DNA of 55,489 nt from Mycolicibacterium frederiksbergense (GCF_029893345.1 NZ_JARXVE010000016.1:1-55489), one strand, 5' to 3'. Counted from the stretch's first letter, positions 1 through 6,858 are shown. Program-made: numbers and translations. The notes: a model not told the origin generated them from the letters alone.

Positions 1-393
1 GTCGCGCAGGAGGCCATGTACCCGGTGATCGCCACCGACTCGGCCGGTGCACCGTTGACCGGTACCAACAGCTACACCGTGCGGTTCGCGCCCGGACAGT
101 TGCCGCCGGTCAACTCGTTCTGGTCGATCACCATGTACAAGATGCCGCAGAGCCTGTTGGTGGCCAACCCCATCAACCGGTACCTGATCAACTCGCCGAT
201 GCTGCCCAACCTGATCCACGACCCCGACGGCGGCATCACCATCCACGTGCAGAACCAGTCACCCGGCTCCGACAAGGAGGCCAACTGGCTACCCGCACCG
301 GACGGACCATTCCAAATGATCCTGCGACTGTACTGGCCCAAGGAAGAAGCACTCAACGGCACCTGGAAAGCACCCCAAGCCGTCAGAAGCTGA
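1..393 (+). CDS. DUF1254/DUF1214-type protein, 3' end only
   Basis: Open from the first base to TGA at 391-393; 130 residues are visible and the start lies outside the window. The sequence FWSITMYKM, then ANPINRYLI, then NWLPAPDGPFQMILRLYWP is the usual DUF1214 carboxyl half found in mycobacterial DUF1254/DUF1214 proteins, often exported or lipid-linked. The family has no firmly assigned reaction. It lies outside the prophage and is host DNA. A hairpin at 420-445 follows it and could terminate it. Confidence 0.8.
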   Translation, partial: VAQEAMYPVIATDSAGAPLTGTNSYTVRFAPGQLPPVNSFWSITMYKMPQSLLVANPINRYLINSPMLPNLIHDPDGGITIHVQNQSPGSDKEANWLPAPDGPFQMILRLYWPKEEALNGTWKAPQAVRS

Positions 394-414
394 CCACGCC
401 GCCTTCGCTGAACC

Positions 415-457
415 ACAAAGAAGGGCCGCATCTCTGCGGCCCTTCTCTTGTGGAGCT
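415..457. repeat. 43-bp direct repeat, copy 1 (tmRNA terminator plus tmRNA end)
   Basis: Identical to 3446-3488. It contains the hairpin GAAGGGCCGCA-TCTC-TGCGGCCCTTC (420-445) followed by GTGGAGCT, which matches the last bases of tmRNA read on the other strand. The second copy is the one that continues into the attL core. Sequence after copy 1 (AACTGTC) no longer matches tmRNA. It is best read as the scar of an older insertion or duplication at the ssrA 3' end. Confidence 0.75.
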
Positions 458-484
458 AACTGTCATATTTGCGACGTCTTTCGT

Positions 485-703
485 GTCACTCCTCCCACCT
501 TCATTGCTACCGCCGAATACGACATCCTCCGCGACGACGGCACGGAGATGGCCCGACGCCTGCACGCTGCCGGTCGCTGTGTGCACCACGTCGACTATGC
601 CGGCATGATCCACGGCTTCTACTGGATGAACGCCACCCTCGACGACACACGCGTCCTGCAGCACGACCCGGCAACCTGGCTCCTCACTCAGCATGGACGA
701 TGA
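485..703 (+). pseudogene. alpha/beta hydrolase (hormone-sensitive-lipase type), C-terminal fragment
   Basis: One frame reads PPTFIATAEYDILRDDG, then DYAGMIHGFYW, ending at TGA 701-703. These are the typical last blocks of HSL-family alpha/beta hydrolases: the Asp-bearing EYDxLRD and the catalytic His in HGF. The nucleophile-elbow half (GDSAGG) is absent, and the frame runs upstream into the 43-bp repeat with no start. It is therefore a 3' remnant of a lipase/esterase gene, cut where the repeat begins. It is not expected to be functional. Confidence 0.65.
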
Positions 704-736
704 GGGCCATAACGTGCTGATGTCGCGAGGATGTTC

Positions 737-955
737 TCACCGCTGTTGTTGACCACGCTCTACATCGCCTCGGCCCACCTCGACCTGGAAGCTCTTGACG
801 CCCCACACGTCGGAGACCCTGAAGTGCACCCTTTTGGGCCTACCGAACAGCGTGGTCTTCACCACCGTTCCCATGGCACCCGCAGGAACCAACGGGACGT
901 CCACCCCCTCGATCTGTCGGCAAGCAGTGACTGAGTCGCCCTTGCGGCAAGCCAT
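737..955 (-). CDS. small hypothetical protein (72 aa)
   Basis: ATG at 953-955 with a purine-rich GAGGGGGT about 12 nt upstream; stop at 737. The central part, IEGVDVPLVPAGAMGTVVKTTLFGRPKRVHF followed by GVKSFQVEVG, looks like a compact beta-rich domain and reads like a conserved mycobacterial small protein rather than noise. The Gly/Val pattern resembles short SH3-like barrels, but I do not recognise a named family. Its neighbours are decayed genes, so it may itself be a remnant. Confidence 0.45.
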   Translation of the reverse strand: MACRKGDSVTACRQIEGVDVPLVPAGAMGTVVKTTLFGRPKRVHFRVSDVWGVKSFQVEVGRGDVERGQQQR

Positions 956-1196
956 TGTCCCAAACCCCCTCGGTTCCCCACTGATCAGTCGGGGCGGAAC
1001 TCGCTCAACAGCCCCGACCGGTGACATGCATCGTGTCCGATTGATCACCATGCCCGTCGTAGATTCCTGCGATCGCGCGATGGCGCAAAGATCGCTGCGT
1101 GCGTCACATACATTCTGAACCAGCGAATTTCGACAACCAGGCCAAGGCTGCGTTCTTGGCAGGCGTGCCAAAGCCGCTTTTCGCCCCGTCGCCGAT

Positions 1197-1328
1197 CTAG
1201 TTGACGGTCGAATTCAGCTGCTTGCCAATCGAATCCGTGGCCTCTTCGATCCTGCTGCCAGCGTGATTCGCACTGGCGCCCACTGTCGCGACCCCCGCGG
1301 CGAGTGATGAGCGAACACTGAACTGCAT
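1197..1328 (-). pseudogene. truncated mycobacterial secreted-protein N-terminus
   Basis: ATG at 1326-1328 follows a good ribosome site (AAAGGGGGAAGTCC). The 43-residue product starts MQFSVRSSLAAGVATVGAS, a start seen on mycobacterial proteins with an N-terminal hydrophobic segment, but it soon hits TAG at 1197. Reading on in the same frame past the stop gives a short plausible tail (IGDGAKSGFGTPAKNAALAW) and then another stop. I interpret it as a gene decayed by a nonsense change. Confidence is low because of its size. Confidence 0.35.
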
Positions 1329-1596
1329 GGACTTCCCCCTTTATGACGTCCGGCAGTTTCGAAGCTACCTGAGGGAACGCTGATAGCCAACCAATTTTAA
1401 TGAACTCGAACACGTTCAGATCTGCCACTTCACCGGCGCCAAAAGCGGCGGACTTCGGTCGTGACGAATAGTGGCCCAGAATCAGCCGCCCTAGCCGCGC
1501 CAGAAATCGGTACCACACTTGATCGCGATTCGGGACTAACATCCTGCGTCGCAATATATTTCACCGGCATCCACGATAGGTTCCGGTAAGTGTCTG

Positions 1597-1815
1597 CTAC
1601 GGATCGGGCTTGCGGCCCGATCGGAATGCCAGGACGGTCCCGGCAACGCCGGTGAGCAACGCCAAGGCCGCCACCAGCATGTACAGATATTCGCTGGTGG
1701 GCGAATACTCCGTCCTGTCAACAAGATCCAACCCAACGCGGACCACCACGGCAGCGGCCAACCAGCTCAGCAGCACCCGCGCTCCTAAGCTCAGCAGAGC
1801 TCGAAGTCGGTTCAT
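1597..1815 (-). CDS. hypothetical small membrane protein (72 aa)
   Basis: ATG at 1813-1815; an upstream in-frame start at 1863 would add 16 basic residues. There are two hydrophobic segments, roughly residues 8-26 and 39-60, separated by DLVDRTEYSPTSEY and ending in a basic tail RSGRKPDP. This is a two-pass membrane protein of unknown function. There is no strong ribosome site, so the start is uncertain. It lies in the decayed island left of the prophage. Confidence 0.5.
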   Translation of the reverse strand: MNRLRALLSLGARVLLSWLAAAVVVRVGLDLVDRTEYSPTSEYLYMLVAALALLTGVAGTVLAFRSGRKPDP

Positions 1816-2010
1816 ACGTCTGTGGCCACCATCGGAACGATGCCGTGGACGGCTACTAGGCACTCAATCATGGAAACACGCGCAGACAAGACCGACACAT
1901 CGGGTGCCCGGTGTCAGTGGTCTGGAATGGGGAGATAGATGTGCGACTCCCGGTTCGAACGTAGATATTCGGTTGCTGATTGCTACGTCGCCACCGGAAG
2001 ATTGCTCGTT

Positions 2011-2550
2011 GTGGAACCCGTTGTCTTGCAAACAGCCCGCCTCGTGCTGCGGTGCGTGACTTCAACTGACGAGGATGCTCTCGTAAACGCGTGTAACGAT
2101 CCTCTGCTCGCCCGATATGTGCCAGTTCCATCACCGTATCTGCATGAGGACGCCCGCAAGTACGTTGCTGAGGTGGCCGAGGGGTGGGCCGCCGACACAG
2201 AGTTTGCGTTCGGGTTCTATGTCGCCTCGACAGGTCAACTTGCTGGCACCTGTGGGCTCAAGCGAAGGGCACAAGGAACAGTTGAGGTCGGCTACTGGAC
2301 TGCGTCACAACATCGCGGTCACGGGTTCGCCACCGAAGCGGTCCGACGGTTGTGCCAGTGGGCATTTGACGAGCTGGATTTCGGTCAGATCGAGTTGTGG
2401 GCGGAGGTGGAGAACGACAGCTCGCGTGCTGTCGCAACCAGGGTCGGCTTCAAAATGGACCGGCTGCTACGGCACCAACCACATCAAGCCAACCCGGCCG
2501 GCCCATCACGAGACTGGTGGATAGGGAGCCTGGAGTCACGACCGATCTGA
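2011..2550 (+). CDS. GNAT-family N-acetyltransferase (RimJ/RimL type)
   Basis: The 179-residue reading from GTG 2011 begins VEPVVLQTARLVLR, the usual first strand of Acetyltransf_3 proteins; an in-frame ATG at 1939 would add 24 unconserved residues. The acetyl-CoA loop is visible as EVGYWTASQHRGHGFATEAV, with the Q/R-x-x-G-x-A core around QHRGHGFA. Late blocks IELWAEVENDSSRAVATRVGFK also fit. Family members acetylate protein N-termini, antibiotics or small amines; the substrate here cannot be read from sequence. It appears to be the best-preserved gene in the decayed island. Confidence 0.85.
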   Translation: MEPVVLQTARLVLRCVTSTDEDALVNACNDPLLARYVPVPSPYLHEDARKYVAEVAEGWAADTEFAFGFYVASTGQLAGTCGLKRRAQGTVEVGYWTASQHRGHGFATEAVRRLCQWAFDELDFGQIELWAEVENDSSRAVATRVGFKMDRLLRHQPHQANPAGPSRDWWIGSLESRPI

Positions 2551-2599
2551 ACCGACCGTGATTGGTCGAAACACACAGTAGCCTCAAATCATCTGGGGA

Positions 2600-2790
2600 T
2601 ACAGAGCGCAATCCCACGGCCTCGCGCGGCCGGATCCGACGGCGAATCAGCGCTGCGAGGGTGACGGCAGGGTTGTAGTGCCCGCATAGATCATCACCAT
2701 CAGGGACCCGCCGATCGCCAGAGCCGCCAGTGGGCTGCGAGTGGCCACTGCCGCGCCGACAGGGACCGAGACCGCAGCGCTGGTTCGACG
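2600..2790 (-). pseudogene. MIP/aquaporin family fragment with frameshift
   Basis: On the minus strand one frame gives PLAALAIGGSLMVMIYAG (about 2735 down to 2682) and the next frame continues HYNPAVTLAALIRRRI. Joined, they make YAGxHYNPAVTLA, the first NPA box of aquaporin/glycerol-facilitator channels. The two halves are separated by a one-base difference at GCGGGCACTAC near 2680. Only about 60 residues of a roughly 250-residue channel remain, so this is a relic. Assignment rests on the NPA motif and the preceding membrane helix. Confidence 0.55.
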
Positions 2791-2806
2791 TCTAGTCTGA
2801 CGCAGC

Positions 2807-3304
2807 ATGGATCCAGCCCAGATTTGGAGAGTGCCGCCCTATGAGTCGTACGTGCAAGCGTCGTTGACCGATGGGCTGATCGATGCGACCGAACAGCAGC
2901 TGGGTGTGCGCTTGCCCGAGTCACTTGTCGCTTTGCTCCACTACCAGAACGGCGGCTACCTACACGTCGGGTTCCCGGGGGGCCTCGACTACAACACCAC
3001 TCACGACATCATTCGGGGTATCGGCCCGAAGTACCCGTGTCTGGACAAGGGCGCCTGGTGGCACGACGACGAGGACTTCGAGCCCAGGCCGGTCGGGGCC
3101 GAATGGCTCATTCCCTTCGACGGGGACGGGCACTGGGACCTGTGCCTCGACTACCGGCGATCACCGACAGATCCGGCCGGTCTGCGAACGCATCCCGCCG
3201 TCGTCGTGATCGACACCGAAGAAATTGAGCCCAACATCGAATCGTTCGTCGCCACGTCGTTCGACGACTATCTCGGCCAGCTCGTGCCGTCAGCCGACCG
3301 GTAG
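2807..3304 (+). CDS. SMI1/KNR4 family protein
   Basis: 165 residues. ATG at 2807 follows a TAGTCT -10-like hexamer by 8 nt and has no ribosome site, so it may be leaderless. The SMI1/KNR4 pattern is visible: ATEQQLGVRLPESLVALLHYQNGG near residues 26-49, then VGAEWLIPFDGDGHWDLCLDY and the end block NIESFVATSFDDYLGQLV. In bacteria this fold is common as an immunity protein against contact-dependent and other polymorphic toxins. No toxin gene is visible beside it, so here it may be an orphan immunity gene. Confidence 0.85.
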   Translation: MDPAQIWRVPPYESYVQASLTDGLIDATEQQLGVRLPESLVALLHYQNGGYLHVGFPGGLDYNTTHDIIRGIGPKYPCLDKGAWWHDDEDFEPRPVGAEWLIPFDGDGHWDLCLDYRRSPTDPAGLRTHPAVVVIDTEEIEPNIESFVATSFDDYLGQLVPSADR

Positions 3305-3445
3305 GCGCAACGGGCGCTCGAGCCTCTGAGGCTCGGATGTCGCCCCTGAGAGACCTGATCTCGCGCACAAGACCCGGCTGAGGTTCAGCTCATACCATGT
3401 CCCCCACCGCTATGACACTCCTTCGTGGTCTCACTCCACTGGACA

Positions 3446-3488
3446 ACAAAGAAGGGCCGCATCTCTGCGGCCCTTCTCTTGTGGAGCT
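3446..3488. repeat. 43-bp direct repeat, copy 2, overlapping attL
   Basis: Identical to 415-457. This copy is continuous with the 26-bp tmRNA-derived core that starts at 3481, so it represents the ancestral sequence just downstream of ssrA. Confidence 0.8.
3451..3476 (-). terminator. native ssrA terminator, displaced by the prophage
   Basis: Read on the minus strand, the tmRNA end is followed by AGAGAAGGGCCGCA-GAGA-TGCGGCCCTTCTTTGTT, an 11-bp perfect stem with a T-rich tail. Before integration it would have lain a few bases 3' of tmRNA. In the lysogen it sits 49.7 kb away at attL. Confidence 0.75.
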
Positions 3489-3506
3489 GCCGGGAATTGA
3501 ACCCGG
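3481..3506. other. attL (26-bp core)
   Basis: GTGGAGCTGCCGGGAATTGA followed by ACCCGG, identical to 53201-53226. The core is the acceptor-stem and T-arm end of tmRNA (complementary strand). Left of it is host terminator; right of it, sequence diverges into the prophage. Confidence 0.9.
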
Positions 3507-3607
3507 CCATACGATGGCGTTTATGCAGGTCGGGCCACATTTCGCTCCTCGTTTGATGAATGAAAATGAACGACTTTTGACGAGTTTCCCCAGGGCGGGA
3601 TCGGAGC

Positions 3608-3626
3608 CGGGTGACTTGGTCACCCG
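3608..3626. promoter_or_regulatory. candidate integrase arm-type dyad, attL side
   Basis: CGGGTGAC-TTG-GTCACCCG is a perfect 8-bp inverted repeat about 100 bp inside attL. The heptamer GGGTGAC/GTCACCC recurs three times inside attR (53100-53165). That distribution is what arm-binding sites of a tyrosine integrase would show; alternatively it is an operator for the DUF732 gene. Confidence 0.4.
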
Positions 3627-3693
3627 ACGGTCACATACGGGTATGGGGTATCGGTCGGTCGGCAAACTGCTCCCCGTTGTCGTCGCCGCCAAT

Positions 3694-3705
3694 TACCATC
3701 CACGC
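3694..3705 (+). promoter_or_regulatory. possible leaderless -10 for the DUF732 gene
   Basis: TACCAT (TANNNT) at 3694-3699 is followed 6 nt later by the ATG, with no ribosome site. The same layout, TACGCT then cccacgc then ATGG, precedes the repressor gene. No convincing -35 is seen. Confidence 0.35.
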
Positions 3706-4581
3706 ATGGCACAAGATGCCGACCCGACGGGGGTTGTGGAGTCGGTCGAATCAATGGAAGAGGCAGCGGCACCCACGGAGCTAGCTGGTGTCGCAGAAGC
3801 GGACACCATGTCTGCCTACGCGTGGGGCGAGGATGGTCCTGATGATTATCAGGATGATCCGGTGCGTCGTTGGCCAGCATGGGTCACAGCTGGCGCGGTA
3901 GCCGCGAGCCTGGCGGTAGTTGGCGGCGCAGCGTGGGTCGCCGTGCCGCATCTACGCGGCACGCAAGCGGCTTCCGTGCCGCCTATCCCGGCCGCGACAC
4001 CAAGTCCCGTGCCGCCGAAAGCCGACCCACCGCCACCTCCCGAACCAACAGTGCCGCCGGTTGTCCAGCTTGAAGGTGAGGACGGGAAGTTCATCACCGA
4101 GATGCGCGGCTACGGTGTGCCGGTCAGTGATCAGGATCCCCAGTGGACCGCCAACCTAGGGCGCGCCGTCTGCACGACAATCCAAGACGGCGGGCCCACT
4201 CGCTATCCGCCGGGGACGTGGGTGGTGATGAACCTCTCCAATGCGGTGATGGTCAACAATCCGGGGTGGACGAGGCAACAGGCATCGCGGTTCACCAACG
4301 GGGCCATCGACCACTTCTGCCCGGAAGCACGCGGGCGGAGTCAGGAAGAGATCGCCGCACTACCACCCGACGAGCGGTTCCTCGCGATGCTGCAGGATCG
4401 TTTGGGCATAACCCCGGTCGATGGCTCGATCGTCCGCGCTGGCCGGCAGATGTGCGTCTGGAAGTCTCAAGGCTGGACGATCAGCCAGATTGTTGATGCG
4501 ACGAATAGCCCGAATTCGCGCGACAAGGAGATAGAGATCGCTGAAGCTGCGATTGATGCCTACTGCCCGCAGTACCGGTAG
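3706..4581 (+). CDS. DUF732 domain membrane protein (prophage accessory gene)
   Basis: 291 residues from ATG 3706; an open frame extends left across attL, but that start would lie in host DNA. The N-terminus is acidic and cytoplasmic. One membrane helix follows (WVTAGAVAASLAVVGGAAWV, about residues 60-82), then a Pro-rich linker (PPPPPEPTVPP) and two DUF732-like repeats, one around LEGEDGKFITEMRGYGV to AIDHFC and one from RFLAMLQDRLGITP to AIDAYCPQ. DUF732 domains are extracytoplasmic, mycobacterial and of unknown function, with paired Cys. The gene is transcribed opposite to the lytic genes and ends 2 bp from a convergent gene, so it is probably expressed in the lysogen and may alter the host envelope. 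Confidence 0.85.
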   Translation: MAQDADPTGVVESVESMEEAAAPTELAGVAEADTMSAYAWGEDGPDDYQDDPVRRWPAWVTAGAVAASLAVVGGAAWVAVPHLRGTQAASVPPIPAATPSPVPPKADPPPPPEPTVPPVVQLEGEDGKFITEMRGYGVPVSDQDPQWTANLGRAVCTTIQDGGPTRYPPGTWVVMNLSNAVMVNNPGWTRQQASRFTNGAIDHFCPEARGRSQEEIAALPPDERFLAMLQDRLGITPVDGSIVRAGRQMCVWKSQGWTISQIVDATNSPNSRDKEIEIAEAAIDAYCPQYR

Positions 4582-4583
4582 TC

Positions 4584-4784
4584 CTACCGCTTTCCGGCCC
4601 ACTTTCGGACGGTCATGCGGTCTATGCCAAGTTCAGCGGCAATCTGAGTCTCGGGCACGCCTTCTGCAATGGCTGATCTGCCGATTACTTCTGCGACCCG
4701 CAGCGCCTCGGCCGCAGCGGCGCGGGTCTTGGTGAGCTTCCGGCCGTGGGCGCGCCGTTCGTCGGCGGTGTAGTGGCTCGTCAT
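4584..4784 (-). CDS. small HTH DNA-binding protein, cassette copy 1
   Basis: 66 residues, overlapping the preceding gene by ATGA. The N-terminal half is a basic, Ala-rich helix. The C-terminus, VPETQIAAELGIDRMTVRKWAGKR, is a compact helix-turn-helix with recognition helix DRMTVRKW. The protein at 36045-36227 ends in nearly the same way, and both cassettes share the same promoter dyads, so I infer that these proteins bind TGTAGA-N4-TCTACA and repress their own operon. The product is too short to contain a separate effector domain. It ends 2 bp from the convergent DUF732 gene. Confidence 0.75.
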   Translation of the reverse strand: MTSHYTADERRAHGRKLTKTRAAAAEALRVAEVIGRSAIAEGVPETQIAAELGIDRMTVRKWAGKR

Positions 4785-4972
4785 GATCGTTCCACGAGGC
4801 CGTCGCCGACATAGACGAATCCGGCGCGTATGAGTGAGCGGTTGTAGGAGTTGAATTCCTCGGTCGGGTCGATGTTGATGACGATGTCGTGGCCGTTGTT
4901 GGCGCCAATGATGATGAGGTGGTCGCCCGTCTCGTCTATGCGGATGTCGGTGGCGTACGTGGTGGCGTTCAT
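4781..4972 (-). CDS. unknown 63-aa protein, first gene of regulatory cassette copy 1
   Basis: ATG 4970-4972 is fixed by the promoter: -10 TAGAGT lies 7 nt upstream and no ribosome site exists, so translation is probably leaderless. The product is acidic and beta-rich (TDIRIDETGDHLIIIGANNGHDIVINIDPTEEFN) and ends NRSLIRAGFVYVGDGLVERS. I recognise no family. It is translationally coupled (ATGA) to the small HTH gene at 4584-4784. By position it matches 35878-36045, although the two proteins are not obviously alike. Possible roles are a co-repressor, an effector or an anti-host protein. Confidence 0.65.
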   Translation of the reverse strand: MNATTYATDIRIDETGDHLIIIGANNGHDIVINIDPTEEFNSYNRSLIRAGFVYVGDGLVERS

Positions 4973-5011
4973 GTAGACCACTCTACATCACAAACTGTAG
5001 ACATGTCTACA
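4971..5011 (-). promoter_or_regulatory. leaderless promoter with two TGTAGA-N4-TCTACA dyads, copy 1
   Basis: Dyads are at 4996-5011 (TGTAGACATGTCTACA) and 4971-4988 (ATGTAGA-CCAC-TCTACAT), with centres 24 bp apart. On the minus strand -35 TAGACA (5009-5004) lies 18 bp from -10 TAGAGT (4985-4980), and the ATG follows 7 nt later. Each dyad covers one promoter element. The same arrangement occurs at 35839-35880. Confidence 0.75.
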
Positions 5012-5021
5012 TGTTCCGAAC

Positions 5022-5062
5022 AAAAAAGCCCGCCCCTCCGCTAGGAGAGAGCGGAGGGGCGG
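5022..5062 (-). terminator. terminator of the late (lysis) operon
   Basis: Minus strand CCGCCCCTCCGC-TCTCTCCTA-GCGGAGGGGCGG then GCTTTTTTG: a perfect 12-bp GC-rich stem followed by six T. It lies 55 bp after the last lysis gene and just before the cassette promoter. Confidence 0.92.
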
Positions 5063-5116
5063 TGCAGTAGATAAGACGCGACAGGACCGGGAACGGTTCC
5101 CGCAGAAAAGGGCGGA

Positions 5117-5395
5117 CTATCGACTGCGTAGGTGCTGCTCAATGCTGTTGAGACGGCCGCCGTGGTCGCCGAGCGTCGTAGCCAGGCCATCCACCTTCGC
5201 CCCGAGTGCGGCGAACTGCTCATCCAGGTCGTCGCGCAGGTTGGTGGTGTGCGAATTCTTGACCTGGTTCTTCACCTGCACCAGAAGCCAAGTGGCGATC
5301 ACCAAAGCAACGGCGATGATCAGCCAGGTGGCCAGCCCATACCAATCATGGGCGAGGTCGGTCGGCAGATCAGGCATCCCATCAGCGATGGTCAC
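5117..5395 (-). CDS. small membrane protein with coiled-coil tail, probable second holin (DUF2746-like)
   Basis: 92 residues from GTG 5393-5395, which overlaps the stop of the holin gene as GTGA; ATG seven codons in is an alternative. One membrane helix, LATWLIIAVALVIATWLLVQV (about 21-43), is followed by a polar helical tail NLRDDLDEQFAALGAKVDGLATTLGDHGGRLNSIEQHL with heptad-like spacing. This topology matches the DUF2746 proteins found beside mycobacteriophage lysins and proposed to be holins or holin partners. It is the last gene of the lysis cluster. Confidence 0.65.
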   Translation of the reverse strand: MTIADGMPDLPTDLAHDWYGLATWLIIAVALVIATWLLVQVKNQVKNSHTTNLRDDLDEQFAALGAKVDGLATTLGDHGGRLNSIEQHLRSR

Positions 5396-5634
5396 AGGGC
5401 TCCGTCCAGCTTCACCGGGGTAGCCGACTTCGGGGTGCCGATGGGCAGCTTGCCGACCAGTCCGGCTTTGATCAGGGAGCCGAGCGCGGCAACCACGGTC
5501 ACGTTGATGGCGGCTTTCCAATTGATGGCCCACAAGTCGAAGTGATCGACCGAAACCAGGTAGCCGAGGAAAGCGAACAACGCGGTGGAGAAAACACGAT
5601 CAGCGGCGTCTTTCCACCAGGTGATGCTGAACAT
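5392..5634 (-). CDS. holin (r1t-like)
   Basis: 80 residues from ATG 5632-5634. It starts MFSITWWKDAADRVFSTALFAF, then FLGYLV and a second hydrophobic segment INVTVVAALGSLIKAGLVGKL, ending in a polar tail. The WWKDAADRVxxTA start and two-helix layout are typical of r1t-type holins of actinophages. Holins pierce the inner membrane so that lysin A can reach peptidoglycan. It sits between lysin B and the coiled-coil membrane protein. Confidence 0.8.
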   Translation of the reverse strand: MFSITWWKDAADRVFSTALFAFLGYLVSVDHFDLWAINWKAAINVTVVAALGSLIKAGLVGKLPIGTPKSATPVKLDGAL

Positions 5635-5636
5635 GG

Positions 5637-5729
5637 TCAACCTTTCGTGTTGCGGTAGGCGAGAATTGCGGCGGTGGTGATGGCCATGGCTCTGTAGAGG
5701 CATCCGAGGATCACCACCGCGACGTACAT
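5637..5729 (-). CDS. 30-aa single-helix membrane peptide in the lysis cluster
   Basis: ATG 5727-5729 overlaps the lysin B stop (TGATG) and the gene ends 2 bp before the holin start, so it fits exactly in an otherwise gapless operon. The product MYVAVVILGCLYRAMAITTA... is one hydrophobic helix ending YRNTKG. It could be an antiholin, a pinholin-like peptide or a lysis regulator. Position and membrane character are the only evidence. Confidence 0.55.
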   Translation of the reverse strand: MYVAVVILGCLYRAMAITTAAILAYRNTKG

Positions 5730-6628
5730 CAGGCCGCGGCTGGCGCAGCGGCGATCGCGCCGAGGTGGTCGACGGCGTACTGGATCCCGGTCCGGCCGTC
5801 GGCGGTCACCGGCCGCCACTCGTAGGTGATGTGCGGTGCGGTCGGCGGGTTCTGCGCGACGAACTGCAGGGCGATGGTGATCGACTTGCCGAGCGCCACC
5901 ACGTTCAGCGGTTTGGCCAACAGCTCCAGCACCTGCTCGGCCAGGCCGCCCTTGCCGGTGAGCGCCGCGACGATCGCGGTGGCCGAGTTGATGTCGAGGC
6001 CGAGCTGGATGGCGGCCATGTAGCAGGCGGTGATGTTGTCGCCTGCCTGTTTGTCGAGCGCCTTCGGCCCGGCGGGCACCGATCCGTACATGTCGCCTGG
6101 GTTGACGATGTCCACCACGGTGTCCGGGGTGTTGGTCACCCGTTTGGCCGCGATGCCGCGGCCGTCGGAGTAGAGCAGCCCGGGCCCACTGTGGCCCTCT
6201 TCCCGCATCGGGTTCCCGAAGGTGACACCACCGATGAAGTTGGAGCGCAGGTGATACAGGCGTCCGCCCGGGGTGATGATCTCCAGCAGCACCCGAGACA
6301 TGGCTTCGGCGCCCTGGGAGTAGCCGACCATCGCGAACGTCTGGAATGGGTGCGCCAAGATCCACGCGATGGCCCACTCCACCGCGATGTCGACCGACTT
6401 CGCATAGGACGGGGCGCTGGGGTCTGGGGAGCCGATGAACCCGAACGACCACGGCGCCTGCACCGGCACCTCGAAAATCGGGGCCTCCAGGACGTCGAGC
6501 GCACCACCGACAACCCATGACGGGTAGCCGGTGCCCGGGGCCGCCCAGGTGCCGGCGAACGTGAGCACCGCGTGCCGGACGAACGCGACGCCGCGCCGGT
6601 CGGCGAGCAGCTCGGCGAAGGTGGCCAT
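5729..6628 (-). CDS. lysB: lysin B, mycolylarabinogalactan esterase
   Basis: 299 residues from ATG 6626-6628 (TGATG overlap with the upstream gene). Lysin B is a serine hydrolase of the alpha/beta type that cuts the ester linking mycolic acids to arabinogalactan, freeing the outer membrane at the end of lysis. The nucleophile elbow is GYSQGAE (Ser about 109). An Asp lies in the NPGDMYG region and the candidate His in PHITYEW near residue 270. The N-terminus LTFAGTWAAPGTGYP and the SNFIGGVTFGNPMR block are typical of mycobacteriophage LysB. It needs no signal peptide because it relies on the holin. Confidence 0.92.
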   Translation of the reverse strand: MATFAELLADRRGVAFVRHAVLTFAGTWAAPGTGYPSWVVGGALDVLEAPIFEVPVQAPWSFGFIGSPDPSAPSYAKSVDIAVEWAIAWILAHPFQTFAMVGYSQGAEAMSRVLLEIITPGGRLYHLRSNFIGGVTFGNPMREEGHSGPGLLYSDGRGIAAKRVTNTPDTVVDIVNPGDMYGSVPAGPKALDKQAGDNITACYMAAIQLGLDINSATAIVAALTGKGGLAEQVLELLAKPLNVVALGKSITIALQFVAQNPPTAPHITYEWRPVTADGRTGIQYAVDHLGAIAAAPAAA

Positions 6629-6858
6629 CAGTCGACCCAGCGCACCGACGTTGCGCCGTTGTGGCCGTGGATCTTTTCGACCGATTCGATCGAGTCCCAC
6701 GTCACGGTCGAGCGATGCTCACCGACCACCCAGCGGAGCGCGACGCGGCCATCCGAGAACTGGACGCCTTCTGCGACGGTCCCGGTGCCCGATACGCCGC
6801 TGACATCCTCAACGCGTTCGAGAACGAACCGCCGCGCCGATGGCGCTGCCGCGGTCAC
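6628..6858 (-). CDS. conserved small actinophage protein between lysA and lysB
   Basis: 76 residues from GTG 6856-6858 (GTGA overlap with lysin A). RFVLERVEDVSGVSGTG is followed by VAEGVQFSDGRVALRWV, STVTWDSIESVEKIHGHNG and VRWVD. This beta-rich pattern with the IHGHxG motif is widespread as a small stand-alone protein in actinobacteria and their phages. Function unknown. Position suggests a lysis accessory role, but the family also occurs in non-lysis contexts. Confidence 0.8.
   Translation of the reverse strand: MTAAAPSARRFVLERVEDVSGVSGTGTVAEGVQFSDGRVALRWVVGEHRSTVTWDSIESVEKIHGHNGATSVRWVD

Noticed and set aside
1403..1416. SOS-box-like TCGAACACGTTC
   Set aside because: Mycobacterial LexA sites have TCGAAC-N4-GTTCGA; spacing here is only 2 and the last bases differ.
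3481..3506. A tRNA gene at attL because of the T-loop-like GGTTCAATTCC
   Set aside because: Only the acceptor/T-arm part is present; it is the duplicated tmRNA end, not a full tRNA.
3397..3705. Longer start for the DUF732 gene across attL
   Set aside because: It would begin in host DNA and translate the ssrA terminator and att core; ATG 3706 has a TANNNT -10 at leaderless distance.
5765..6520. 251-aa plus-strand frame
   Set aside because: Antisense to lysin B, with codon pattern of a GC-rich shadow; lysin B has catalytic motifs and coupled neighbours.
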